A stretch of 64,000 bases of DNA from Pseudomonas sp. MUP55. Lineage in GTDB: Bacteria; Pseudomonadota; Gammaproteobacteria; Pseudomonadales; Pseudomonadaceae. Where the stretch lies: the NCBI RefSeq assembly GCF_034043515.1, contig NZ_CP138214.1, positions 3,720,001 through 3,784,000 on the forward strand. Direction: 5' to 3'. Of this stretch, positions 28,019-35,809 are shown one piece after another. Under the pieces are notes generated by a model. It saw nothing but the letters and a program-made list of their open reading frames with translations. It had not been told where the DNA came from and searched no databases. A program made the position numbers and the translations under genes. The stretch's first letter is position 1. The number at the start of each line of letters is the position of its first letter.

Positions 28019-28696
28019 ATGGTGAACAGCGTGGCAGACATTACCCTGACCAAACCCCAACGGGCCAGGTTAAAGCGCCTTAGAAAATACCGCGTGCCGG
28101 TGGCAACCATCATCGTTTTCGCATTGCTGGTGACCGCTTTTTTATTCTGGCCACGGTCACCTGAAGACCTGGGCATTGGCAATCGCCTGGTCACCTCTGG
28201 CGTGATGGCCAGTTGGCGCAACGGCGACCTGGTGGTGCTGGTGCGTCATGAGGAGCGGTGCGATCGCTCGGACAATCCCTGCTTTGGTCCGGCCGACGGC
28301 CTGACGATCAATGGCACGCAGCGCGCGGCAGATCTGGGAATAGCCTTTGAGACACTGGGCATGGAACGCACAGACGTGCTCAGCAGCCCCACCACGCGCA
28401 CCGCGCAGACGTCGCTGTTCATGTTCGGCAAGACCGAGCTTTCCCCTGGCCCGCTCGCCATCTGCGGTGACGCCATGGGCGAGGAAATCCTCAGCCATAA
28501 ACAGCCCGATCGCAACCTGATGCTGATCACCCACAGCGCCTGCATGAACGACTTCCAGGAGGCACTCGGCTACCCCCATGCCCAGGCCGCCGAATACGGC
28601 AGCGCACTCTTCGTGCAGGTATTGCCCAACGGTACATTCAACGTCATGGGCACTATGAAAAACGAGGATTGGGCGGCCGTACTGAAACAACTTTAA
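28019..28696 (+). CDS. ais: Histidine-phosphatase family protein, Ais-like (LPS core heptose phosphatase)
   Basis: 225 residues from ATG 28019. A basic cytoplasmic tail and one membrane helix (VATIIVFALLVTAFLFW) precede a branch-2 histidine phosphatase domain. The catalytic motif VRHEERCDRSDNPC resembles the RHAERC of Ais, with ITHSACMNDF carrying the second histidine. Ais-type proteins sit beside arn genes and are thought to remove phosphate from LPS core heptose. The next gene is ArnT-like, which supports the call. The frame is open from 27938, so a longer N-terminus is possible. Confidence 0.75.
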   Translation: MVNSVADITLTKPQRARLKRLRKYRVPVATIIVFALLVTAFLFWPRSPEDLGIGNRLVTSGVMASWRNGDLVVLVRHEERCDRSDNPCFGPADGLTINGTQRAADLGIAFETLGMERTDVLSSPTTRTAQTSLFMFGKTELSPGPLAICGDAMGEEILSHKQPDRNLMLITHSACMNDFQEALGYPHAQAAEYGSALFVQVLPNGTFNVMGTMKNEDWAAVLKQL

Positions 28697-28882
28697 ATAC
28701 ACTTTTTTACATATTGGTGAATAGTGCGTTCAGCAAGATGACAGCCTGGGTCTGGCATTTTAAGTGCGCCTGTTAGTTCAGGAAGCCCTGACACCCCCAT
28801 GAATTAGTGATGCCCTTAATGCTTGACGCCCTTAACTATTCAAACTTCGCATCCGCGACTCATATCAAGGAGCGATAGTGTC

Positions 28883-30538
28883 ATGAACCCATTGAAGCCC
28901 GTGCCCGTGCTATTGCTTGGCCTGGTCATTTTCCTTGTGCTGCCGTTGGGCTTGCACGGCTTGTGGACGCCAGATGAAACCCGCTACGCCCAGGTCAGCC
29001 AGCAAATGCTGATGAGCGGCAACTGGGTCGCGCCGCACTTCATGGGGGTGCGTTATTTCGAAAAACCCGCCGCCGGTTATTGGCTGATTGCCCTGGGCCA
29101 GGCCGTGTTCGGCCAGAACCTGTTCGGCGTGCGCATCGCCTCTGTCCTGACCACGGCGCTGAGTGTGCTGTTGACGTACCTGATTGCACGGCGCCTGTGG
29201 AACGAGCCGCGTAAAAGCTTCGCCTGTGCCTTGCTCTACGCAAGCTTTGGCCTGGTGGCCGGGCAAGCGGGGTATTCCAACCTCGATCCGCAATTCACGT
29301 TCTGGGTCAACCTGAGCCTGGTCGCCCTCTGGTTTGCGCTCGACAGCGCCACGCCCCGCGCGCGTCTGGGTGCCTGGGCGCTGTTGGGGTTGGCGTGCGG
29401 CATGGGCTTTTTGACCAAGGGCTTTCTGGCGTGGCTGCTGCCCGTGTTGATCGCCGTGCCCTATCTGATCTGGCAGCGACGCGTCGGCGAGTTGCTGCGT
29501 TGCGGCCCATTGGCGATCCTGGTCGCGGTGCTGGTCTGCTTGCCTTGGGTGCTGGCGATCCATCTGCAGGAGCCGGATTACTGGCGCTTCTTCTTCTGGC
29601 ATGAACACATCCGCCGCTTCGCCTCGGACAATGCGCAGCATGCGCGGCCGTTCTGGTTTTTCCTGCCGATCATGGTGGTGGCGTGCCTGCCCTGGGCGGC
29701 CCTGTTGCCCAACACCCTGGTCAAAGCCTGGAAAGACCGACGCCAGCCCGCCATCGCCTTTCTCGGCCTGTGGCTGCTGCTGCCCCTGGGCTTTTTCAGC
29801 CTGAGCAGCGGCAAACTGCCGACCTACATCATGCCGTGCCTGTTACCGCTGGCGCTGCTGATGGGCCATGCCTTGATTGACCTGCTCAACCGGCACAAGC
29901 CCCGTGCGATCTTCATCAACGGCGCGCTCAATTTCGTCCTCGGCATGGCGGCCATGGTGACGCTGATTTGCTTGCAGATCGCCAACCCGGTCTACAGCAA
30001 CAGCCACGCCGAGATGTTCAGCCTGTCCCTGACCTTTATCGTGCTGCTCGGCTGGATCCTGGCCAACCTGCTGCAAGCGATGCGTCCGCTGACGCTATGG
30101 GCGATGCCAGCACTGGGGATCGGCCTGCTGGTGGCGCTGCTCCCGGCGGGCATGCCGCACATCATCGCGGCGAACGAAATGCCCGACCAGTTCGTGCTTG
30201 AGCATCTGGATGAACTGCAACACACCCATGCTTTGCTGAGCAACGACCTGAGCGCGGCATCGGCGCTTTCATGGCGCCTGCGCAGACCGCAGGTGGCGTT
30301 CTACAACACCACGGGCGAGCTGCGTTACGGCCTGGAGTACCCGGATTCCGAGCAACGCAAGGTCACGCTGGACAGCGTGCAGCCCTGGTTGGCCGAGGCA
30401 CGCCAACACGGTTCAGTCGGCGTGCTGCTGCGCGTCATGAGCACCAGCGAACATCTTGAGGAAGGCCAATTGCCCCCGGGTGGCAAGCGCTACCGCAAGG
30501 GCGGCCTGGTACTGATGATTTACCCCCAACAACCTTGA
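28883..30538 (+). CDS. arnT: Lipid IV(A) 4-amino-4-deoxy-L-arabinosyltransferase
   Basis: 551 residues, the usual ArnT length, with about 12 membrane helices and the GT83 N-terminal periplasmic loop motif [17 protein letters not shown] followed by [10 protein letters not shown]. ArnT transfers L-Ara4N from undecaprenyl phosphate to lipid A, giving resistance to cationic peptides. AAGGAG lies upstream of ATG 28883. The other arn genes (arnA-D) are not in the window, so the carrier must be made from another locus or ArnT uses a different donor. Confidence 0.87.
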   Translation: MNPLKPVPVLLLGLVIFLVLPLGLHGLWTPDETRYAQVSQQMLMSGNWVAPHFMGVRYFEKPAAGYWLIALGQAVFGQNLFGVRIASVLTTALSVLLTYLIARRLWNEPRKSFACALLYASFGLVAGQAGYSNLDPQFTFWVNLSLVALWFALDSATPRARLGAWALLGLACGMGFLTKGFLAWLLPVLIAVPYLIWQRRVGELLRCGPLAILVAVLVCLPWVLAIHLQEPDYWRFFFWHEHIRRFASDNAQHARPFWFFLPIMVVACLPWAALLPNTLVKAWKDRRQPAIAFLGLWLLLPLGFFSLSSGKLPTYIMPCLLPLALLMGHALIDLLNRHKPRAIFINGALNFVLGMAAMVTLICLQIANPVYSNSHAEMFSLSLTFIVLLGWILANLLQAMRPLTLWAMPALGIGLLVALLPAGMPHIIAANEMPDQFVLEHLDELQHTHALLSNDLSAASALSWRLRRPQVAFYNTTGELRYGLEYPDSEQRKVTLDSVQPWLAEARQHGSVGVLLRVMSTSEHLEEGQLPPGGKRYRKGGLVLMIYPQQP

Positions 30539-30559
30539 TCGCCTTCACAGGAACAGCCC

Positions 30560-32077
30560 ATGCGCTTCTGGAAAACCGAACGCGGCGCCCTCGCCTTGTT
30601 GCTCGGTGTCTCGGCCTTGCTCCTGCTGCTGGGCCTGGGCAGTCGCGAGCTGTGGGGGCCGGAAACCCGCTGGGCGAACATTGCCCTGCAGATGCTGCAA
30701 AGCGGTGACTACTTCGACCCCTACCTCAAGGGCACACCGTATTACGACAAACCCCTGCCCTCCTACTGGCTGATCACCGGCTTCGCCAACCTGATGGGCG
30801 GCCTTGGCCCTTGGTCGCTGCGCCTGTCATCGGTAATCGCGGCCTGGCTGAGCATCTGGCTGGTGTACCTGATCGGCGAACAGCTGTTTCGCAAGGGCAC
30901 CGGGCTGATCGCCGGGTGGATGCTAGCCACCACCTTCTACTTCCTGTTCTGGGCCCGCGTGGCCACGGCCGACGTGCTGACCGTGTGCGGCGTGCTGGCG
31001 GCGGTCTGGTGGTACTGGCGCGGGCCGGACGACACCCGGCTGGGGCGCTACAGCGTATTCTTTTTGCTGCTGGCGGCAACGTCGCTGTTCAAGGGCCTGA
31101 TCGGCTTTGTGCTGCCGGGGCTGGCACTGCTGCCGCACCTGCTCAGCGAGCAACGTTACAAACGCCACCTCAACCTGCGGCTGGTCCTGGCCCTGGTTAT
31201 CGCCGGCGCGTTCTACGCCATTCCCTTCGTACTGTCGCACCGCTACGGCGCGCCCACCTACGGTGAGAGCGGGCTGGAACTGGTGTTTCGCGAAAACGTG
31301 GTGCGCTTCTTCGACCCCTTCGACCATATGGGCCCGATCTACACCTACCTGATCTACCTGCCGGTCTACACCTTGCCCTGGGCGCCGTGCTGGATGCTCG
31401 GCGCATGGCTTGCCCTGCGCCACTGGCACCGCACGCCACCCAACGTGCGCTGGCTGGTGTGGAGCCTGGGCCTGTTGTTCCTATTCTTCACCGCCAGCGG
31501 CAGCCGACGCAGTTACTACGTACTGCCCCTGGTGCCCTTCGCCCAATTACTCGCCGCCTGGTGGCTGAGCGAACACCTGCGCCAACAACCGGCCAGTTGG
31601 CCGCGCTGGCAAAAAAGCTTCGGCATCACCGCAGGCCTGCTGGCCGTGGTGCTGGGCGTGATCTACCCCTGGACCACGCGCAACGGCGGCGTGACCCGCT
31701 TCGCCGAGGACGTCCAAGCCCAGGCGCTGAAAAGCGCGCCCTGGAACCATTGGCAGCTGATTCTGGTGGAAGTCGACAACAAGCTGCCGATGTACCTGCA
31801 GAACGGCGGCAAACCGTTCTACTACGTGAGCGAAACCCAAGACTACCCGCGCCAGGGCGACAGCGCCGCGTTCATGGCCTGGCTGGAAAAAACCAGCGGC
31901 CAGGGGTTTGATCCAAGGCACACGATTATCGTCGCGCAGTACTCCAGGGAGGACCCCGAACCGTTGGCGTTTCTGGGGGTTGATCATCAGGTGGTCACGA
32001 CGCAACCGGATAATGGGGAGCGGTTGTTTCAGAAGCGCTCGGGGGGGAGCGTGGCGTTTATTCCTGCTGGGCGTTGA
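30560..32077 (+). CDS. GT39/ArnT-like membrane glycosyltransferase
   Basis: 505 residues with ten or more membrane helices. The first loop, ELWGPETRWANIALQMLQSGD then YYDKPLPSYW, is the counterpart of the DE-motif loop of PMT/ArnT enzymes, but aspartate-glutamate is replaced by P-E. It starts 21 bp after arnT with CAGGA upstream, so the pair is one transcript. It probably adds a sugar from a polyprenyl phosphate donor to LPS or lipid A. Confidence 0.78.
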   Translation: MRFWKTERGALALLLGVSALLLLLGLGSRELWGPETRWANIALQMLQSGDYFDPYLKGTPYYDKPLPSYWLITGFANLMGGLGPWSLRLSSVIAAWLSIWLVYLIGEQLFRKGTGLIAGWMLATTFYFLFWARVATADVLTVCGVLAAVWWYWRGPDDTRLGRYSVFFLLLAATSLFKGLIGFVLPGLALLPHLLSEQRYKRHLNLRLVLALVIAGAFYAIPFVLSHRYGAPTYGESGLELVFRENVVRFFDPFDHMGPIYTYLIYLPVYTLPWAPCWMLGAWLALRHWHRTPPNVRWLVWSLGLLFLFFTASGSRRSYYVLPLVPFAQLLAAWWLSEHLRQQPASWPRWQKSFGITAGLLAVVLGVIYPWTTRNGGVTRFAEDVQAQALKSAPWNHWQLILVEVDNKLPMYLQNGGKPFYYVSETQDYPRQGDSAAFMAWLEKTSGQGFDPRHTIIVAQYSREDPEPLAFLGVDHQVVTTQPDNGERLFQKRSGGSVAFIPAGR

Positions 32078-32127
32078 GACGTGAGGAATGAAGACCATAT
32101 TTTTTCTCCACCTAGGCAAGGCCCTTT

Positions 32128-32841
32128 TCAGTCGTTCGTCATACTGGCCGCATGAATAAACGCCTCGTCCAGACTGCTGGCTTCATACGTGCGCATAAAG
32201 CCCGCCGCATCGGTGAAGCGATTAAAACGCCGTTGGCTAAGCATGTAAAAATCATCGCAGTGAGTGACAACTTCATCAACGTTATGCGACGACACAAGCA
32301 CTGCGACACCTTCCGCCGCAGCCCCCTCAAGACACCGCCAGATGTGATACCGAAACTCAGGATCGACCCCCGCAGTCGGCTCATCAAGAATCACCAAATC
32401 AGCACCGACGCAGAGTAAGGACAATGTAAAAAACCAGCGCTTTTCCCCATAACTGCACAGGGATGATTTCTTCTTCCATATCTCGCAATAACGGTCGGCG
32501 ATCCCAGGGCTCCACTTTTCAACCTTCTCCAAGGCATGGCGCTGCGTCACAGGCGCATCTGCGCAAAAAAGCATCATCATCTTGAACACATCGAACATAC
32601 GCAATACAGGTGGGGTTGCAATGACTTGAGAGAGGTACAGCAGTTTGGAAAAGGAATGATGCATTTCGCCGCCATCCATTTTCTTCAGACGACAAATCAC
32701 ATCAAAAAACGTTGTTTTTCCGGAGCCGTTAGGCCCTAGCAGGCCTGAAACTGAACCAGCTTGGACTTTCAACGAGGCATTCTTGAACAGCACATGCTGT
32801 GCGTAACTGATATCCAATGAGCTCACGACCAGCTGTTTCAT
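32128..32841 (-). CDS. ABC-2 exporter ATP-binding protein
   Basis: 237 residues. Walker A GPNGSGKTTFFDVI, a weak signature region (SSLCSYGEKRWF instead of LSGGQ), Walker B LVILDEPTAGVDPEFR and a switch histidine in VSSHNVDEV. The start overlaps the permease stop (ATGA), so the two are coupled. The degenerate signature motif is unusual but occurs in bacteriocin-immunity-like transporters. The gene is clearly more AT-rich than its neighbours. Confidence 0.82.
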   Translation of the reverse strand: MKQLVVSSLDISYAQHVLFKNASLKVQAGSVSGLLGPNGSGKTTFFDVICRLKKMDGGEMHHSFSKLLYLSQVIATPPVLRMFDVFKMMMLFCADAPVTQRHALEKVEKWSPGIADRYCEIWKKKSSLCSYGEKRWFFTLSLLCVGADLVILDEPTAGVDPEFRYHIWRCLEGAAAEGVAVLVSSHNVDEVVTHCDDFYMLSQRRFNRFTDAAGFMRTYEASSLDEAFIHAASMTND

Positions 32842-33581
32842 CAGTAGCGACTCCAAACCGGGTTAATCAGTAAGTACCGGAACGTTATAAAGCCTGTCGA
32901 TACGAATAAAAGAACAACTACCCATACCACGGTTAATGACTGAGCCACGCCATCCGCCATAATTCGATTGGCCCACGACATTGGATTAAAAATACTGATT
33001 ATCTCGATGATAGGCGCCGCTGAGTTCATGCTGGCAATACCCAGCGCCAACATGGAAAATGACAATATGGAAAATAAAGTATTCATATTTTGAAAACCAA
33101 CCGGAATCAGTGTCAGCAACAGCGAAGGTATCGAGAAAAGGAGAAAGCACATATAAAAGCGCACAATAATAATAGCCAACTCCGAAAACGCCATCATGCC
33201 GAAATAGCTACGCGTCAATCCGTAAAAAACAGCGCAATACACAACTGACATAAAGGAATAGGCAAGAAACTGTCCTGCAAGAAAAGTTAATTTTGTATTT
33301 CGCGCATAGACAAACGATCGCAAAAATCCACTTTCTCTGCGCCCAACTATATAAAAAGCCAAGCCAAACAGCGCTACGCTTGAGGCGACGAAGGCGTAGA
33401 ACCACGAGGTAACAGATAAATAATCTTGCGATAGCTCTCCAGGCGCCCTCGCGTACATTATTAGATAAAAGGTGGCTGCCGGGGACACCACGATCCAAAA
33501 AAGTGCGATGGGTTCCTTGAACTGTTCCTTGATGAAAAGCGTCGCGAGAAGGAGTGGTTTTAACAAGGGATAAATATACAT
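32841..33581 (-). CDS. ABC-2 type transporter permease
   Basis: 246 residues with six hydrophobic segments and the ABC-2 layout (IVVSPAATFYLIMYARA, FLRSFVYARNTKLTFLAGQFLAYS-like coupling region shortened here). GAGG lies 6 bases before the ATG. With its ATPase it forms a complete half-pair exporter. Low GC content and the empty AT-rich sequence upstream point to acquisition by transfer. Substrate unknown; self-protection against a toxin or peptide is one possibility. Confidence 0.75.
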   Translation of the reverse strand: MYIYPLLKPLLLATLFIKEQFKEPIALFWIVVSPAATFYLIMYARAPGELSQDYLSVTSWFYAFVASSVALFGLAFYIVGRRESGFLRSFVYARNTKLTFLAGQFLAYSFMSVVYCAVFYGLTRSYFGMMAFSELAIIIVRFYMCFLLFSIPSLLLTLIPVGFQNMNTLFSILSFSMLALGIASMNSAAPIIEIISIFNPMSWANRIMADGVAQSLTVVWVVVLLFVSTGFITFRYLLINPVWSRY

Positions 33582-33950
33582 ATATCACCTCAAGGAAAAA
33601 GTCTGCCCTCACATCCCAAATATCACTTTCCGAATGTGCCTCTGACAATTTAGTTAACCTTGAAAAATGTGCAATATTTTAATAGTTTGAATGTAGGAAA
33701 TTTACCACTTTTAATCAGGAATTCTCCTGCAACCAATTCAGAGCATTGATAGTTGCTAAAAAACAAGTTCCCGGATCAGGCCGCATCAACGATGCACTGT
33801 TTATTTTTCAAATTAAGGCCTTACGAGATATCCCTATCAATAGCTCTACCTACGAGAGTCGTGTAGGACAAGAAGCGCCATTTCACAAATGAGGAAAGTA
33901 ATCCGACAAGCGGTAATGTGCCGTTCACCCGCTGAAACATTTCCAAAGAG
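33582..33950. other. AT-rich intergenic region
   Basis: About 370 bp upstream of the ABC-2 operon with no open frame of note. It should hold the promoter of that operon on the minus strand. It ends where the first of two tandem leader/small-protein cassettes begins (33951). Confidence 0.5.
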
Positions 33951-34006
33951 CCAGCAAGCCACATCCCTTTAAATTGCAGGACGTTTCCGAGACAATCCCA
34001 GCCGCC

Positions 34007-34035
34007 TTGTGCCGGTTGGAATCGGTGGCTAGTCT
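34007..34035 (+). promoter_or_regulatory. Candidate sigma-70 promoter of cassette 1
   Basis: TTGTGC and TAGTCT are separated by 17 bp; transcription from here would include the whole leader. Identical in cassette 2. Confidence 0.4.
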
Positions 34036-34051
34036 GCGGTCCGTCACTGCT

Positions 34052-34242
34052 CATCAGTGATCGGGTTTAGTCGCTCGGTATGTCACAAGGCGCATGGTCA
34101 CATGGAGTTTAATGGTGGCTGTGCGCAGGGCGCCTTCGGGCGCGCCGGATTTCCTTGTGGCCGGTCGACTAACCTGCGTACAGCCGCCACCTTCGTTTAG
34201 TCGCGAAAGGCGTTGGCTCCGATACTCACAAGGAGTTACACC
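34052..34242 (+). ncRNA. Structured 5' leader of cassette 1 with SD-masking loop
   Basis: Stem P1 pairs 34114-34129 with 34173-34191 (16 pairs, 3-nt bulge). Inside it are P2 (34130-34143, UUCG tetraloop) and P3 (34144-34148 with 34161-34165). The P3 loop holds TCCTTGTG (34152-34159), a perfect complement of CACAAGGA at 34227-34234, which contains the Shine-Dalgarno of the small protein. An identical CACAAGG stands upstream at 34084-34090. CGACTAA (34166-34172) likewise complements TTAGTCG both upstream (34067-34073) and downstream (34197-34203). The loop can therefore pair with either the upstream decoy or the SD. Compared with leader 2, P2 and the loop/SD pair change in step. Confidence 0.75.
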
Positions 34243-34551
34243 ATGAACAAAGTCATCCCCGACCCACCCCTCGATCCCGCCAAAGACCGTGCCGCGTTCA
34301 ACCGTGCTATCGATCATTATCTGCCCACCCAAGGCTTCCACAGCGTCAACGAAAACCTGAGCTTCGAAGATGCCCTGCTCTACACCGCCAGCTTGCTCGA
34401 CAGCGCTTCGGCGACGGCGTTGGATTGCGGGGAGTTGCTGAGCAGCCCGGAGCGGGCGAAGATTCTGGCGGTGTGGCATTTGCTGGAGATCGCCAAGACC
34501 ACCGTGGATCGCTCCATCGAATGCATAAAGCCGTTGAAAACGGCTCCATAA
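34243..34551 (+). CDS. Small DUF6124-like protein, cassette copy 1
   Basis: 102 residues, no signal peptide or membrane helix. Begins MNKVIPDPPLD and is mostly helical (KDRAAFNRAIDHYL, LSFEDALLYTASLLDSASA, ERAKILAVWHLLEIAKTTVD). This is the pattern of a small protein family common in Pseudomonas (DUF3077/DUF6124 type) with no known role. AAGGAG lies 7 bases before the ATG and is part of the sequence complementary to the leader loop, so translation is probably switched by the leader. It differs from copy 2 at one residue (Asn versus Asp at position 38). Confidence 0.8.
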   Translation: MNKVIPDPPLDPAKDRAAFNRAIDHYLPTQGFHSVNENLSFEDALLYTASLLDSASATALDCGELLSSPERAKILAVWHLLEIAKTTVDRSIECIKPLKTAP

Positions 34552-34571
34552 ACTGTGCGAAAGCGCTTCAA

Positions 34572-34694
34572 GATCGTTCCCACGCTCCGCGTGGGAATGC
34601 AGCCGGTGGCGCTCTGCGTCAGCCGTGCGCAGTCGTGATTGGCGGGACGCGGAGCGTCCCAGGAGGCATTCCCACGCGGAGCGTGGGAACGATC
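34572..34694. repeat. Palindromic repeat after cassette 1
   Basis: gatcgttcccacgc (34572) and gcgtgggaacgatc (34681-34694) form long inverted ends around a central GGGACGC-GGA-GCGTCCC hairpin. A widespread Pseudomonas intergenic palindrome; it may also terminate transcription. A near copy follows cassette 2. Confidence 0.85.
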
Positions 34695-34784
34695 CGCCAG
34701 CTGGCATTTCGTCATGACTTGTAAAGGGCCAGCAAGCCACATCCCTTTAAATTGCAGGACGTTTCCGAGACAATCCCCGCCGCC

Positions 34785-34813
34785 TTGTGCCGGTTGGAAT
34801 CGGTGGCTAGTCT
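34785..34813 (+). promoter_or_regulatory. Candidate sigma-70 promoter of cassette 2
   Basis: Same TTGTGC-17-TAGTCT arrangement as in cassette 1. Confidence 0.4.
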
Positions 34814-34830
34814 GCGGTCCGTCACTGCTC

Positions 34831-35023
34831 ATCAGTGATCGGGTTTAGTCGCTCGCCTCTTCCAACACGGCATAGTCTCCATGCGTTTTATGGTGGCTGT
34901 GCGTAGGGCACCTTCGGGTGCGCCGGATATTTCGTGTTGGGCCGGTCGACTAACCTGCGTACAGCCGCCACCCTCGTTTAGTCGCGACGGGTGTCGACTC
35001 CCAATCCAACACGGAGTTACACC
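34831..35023 (+). ncRNA. Structured 5' leader of cassette 2 with its own SD-masking loop
   Basis: Same architecture as leader 1: P1 34892-34907 with 34954-34972, P2 34908-34921 (GCACC-UUCG-GGTGC, where leader 1 has GCGCC-UUCG-GGCGC, a compensated change), P3 34922-34926 with 34942-34946. The P3 loop carries CGTGTTGG (34933-34940), the exact complement of CCAACACG at 35006-35013 beside the ATG and of the same 8 bases upstream at 34862-34869. None of these three segments resembles its counterpart in leader 1, yet complementarity is kept. CGACTAA and the two TTAGTCG copies are conserved. Confidence 0.75.
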
Positions 35024-35332
35024 ATGAACAAAGTCATCCCCGACCCACCCCTCGATCCCGCCAAAGACCGTGCCGCATTCAACCGTGCTATCGATCATTA
35101 TCTGCCCACCCAAGGCTTCCACAGCGTCAACGAAGACCTGAGCTTCGAAGATGCCCTGCTCTACACCGCCAGCTTGCTCGACAGCGCTTCAGCGACGGCG
35201 CTCGATTGTGGGGAGCTGCTGAGCAGCCCGGAGCGGGCGAAGATTCTGGCGGTGTGGCATTTGCTGGAGATCGCCAAGACCACCGTGGATCGCTCCATTG
35301 AATGCATAAAGCCGTTGAAAACGGCTCCATAA
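35024..35332 (+). CDS. Small DUF6124-like protein, cassette copy 2
   Basis: 102 residues, identical to copy 1 except Asp38 for Asn. ACGGAG lies 7 bases before the ATG and overlaps the segment complementary to the leader 2 loop. Near-identity of the proteins beside strongly different leader pairing blocks implies that selection, or a replacement process, acts on the pairing blocks rather than on the protein. Confidence 0.8.
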   Translation: MNKVIPDPPLDPAKDRAAFNRAIDHYLPTQGFHSVNEDLSFEDALLYTASLLDSASATALDCGELLSSPERAKILAVWHLLEIAKTTVDRSIECIKPLKTAP

Positions 35333-35352
35333 GCTGTGCGAAAGCGCTTCAA

Positions 35353-35475
35353 GATCGTTCCCGCGCTCCGCGTGGGAATGCAGCCCGTGACGCTCTGCGT
35401 CACCCGTGCGCAGTCGTGATTGGCGGGACGCGGAGCGTCCCGGGAGGCATTCCCACGCGGAGCGTGGGAACGATC
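35353..35475. repeat. Palindromic repeat after cassette 2
   Basis: Same inverted ends (gatcgttccc / gggaacgatc) and central GGGACGC/GCGTCCC hairpin as the repeat at 34572-34694. Confidence 0.85.
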
Positions 35476-35570
35476 CGCACCCTGTTCTTTGTTTAAAAAG
35501 ACGGAGGGCGCTGCGCACTGCTTCTTAGCTGACGTGCGCTGATCCCGCGTCCTGGTTGGCTGTCAGGCCG

Positions 35571-35596
35571 CCATCGGGGGCAAGCCCCCTCCCACA
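35571..35596. repeat. Single REP unit
   Basis: ccatcgggggcaagccccct followed by cccaca: one arm of the common REPIN. No partner arm nearby; a similar half unit lies on the other side of the IS at 37086. Confidence 0.75.
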
Positions 35597-35684
35597 TTTG
35601 GATCGAGAGGCTTCGGCTGCTGAGCCGTCACAGGTTTAGGGCCGCGGGAAAGCTGTGTAGATACCTATGGCTATCGGGGCTCAA

Positions 35685-35783
35685 TGTAGGAGCGAGCTTG
35701 CTCGCGAAAAACGCCCAGGCAACGCGTTCATTCTGAATGAACGCGCAGGCCCTGAGTTCTTCGCGAGCAAGCTCGCTCCTACA
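35685..35783. repeat. REPIN of the tgtaggagcgagcttgctcg type
   Basis: tgtaggagcgagcttgctcg and its inverse cgagcaagctcgctcctaca are 99 bp end to end, with an inner GCGTTCATTC/GAATGAACGC hairpin. A second member of this type is at 59915-60014. Confidence 0.85.
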
Positions 35784-35809
35784 AAAAGCCTTAACTGACT
35801 GGCATTAGG

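Larger units (their letters stand above)
33951..35475 (+). repeat. Two tandem cassettes: promoter, structured leader, small protein, palindrome
   Basis: The cassette beginning at 33951 (ccagcaagccacatccct) is repeated from 34729, an offset of 778-781 bp. Each has a conserved upstream region, a structured leader of about 190 nt, a 102-codon gene and a ~123-bp palindromic repeat. Upstream region and coding part are almost identical; the leaders differ mainly in short blocks that change in a coordinated way. Confidence 0.9.

Noticed and set aside
31547..32119. Minus-strand frame overlapping the end of the GT39 gene
   Set aside because: Lies mostly antisense to the glycosyltransferase, without domain signs or a ribosome-binding site.
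34084..34234. CACAAGG copies flanking the leader as target-site duplications of an inserted element
   Set aside because: Cannot explain why the loop inside the element is complementary to the flanking copies in both cassettes. Kept only as a weaker alternative (guide-like element) in the main finding.
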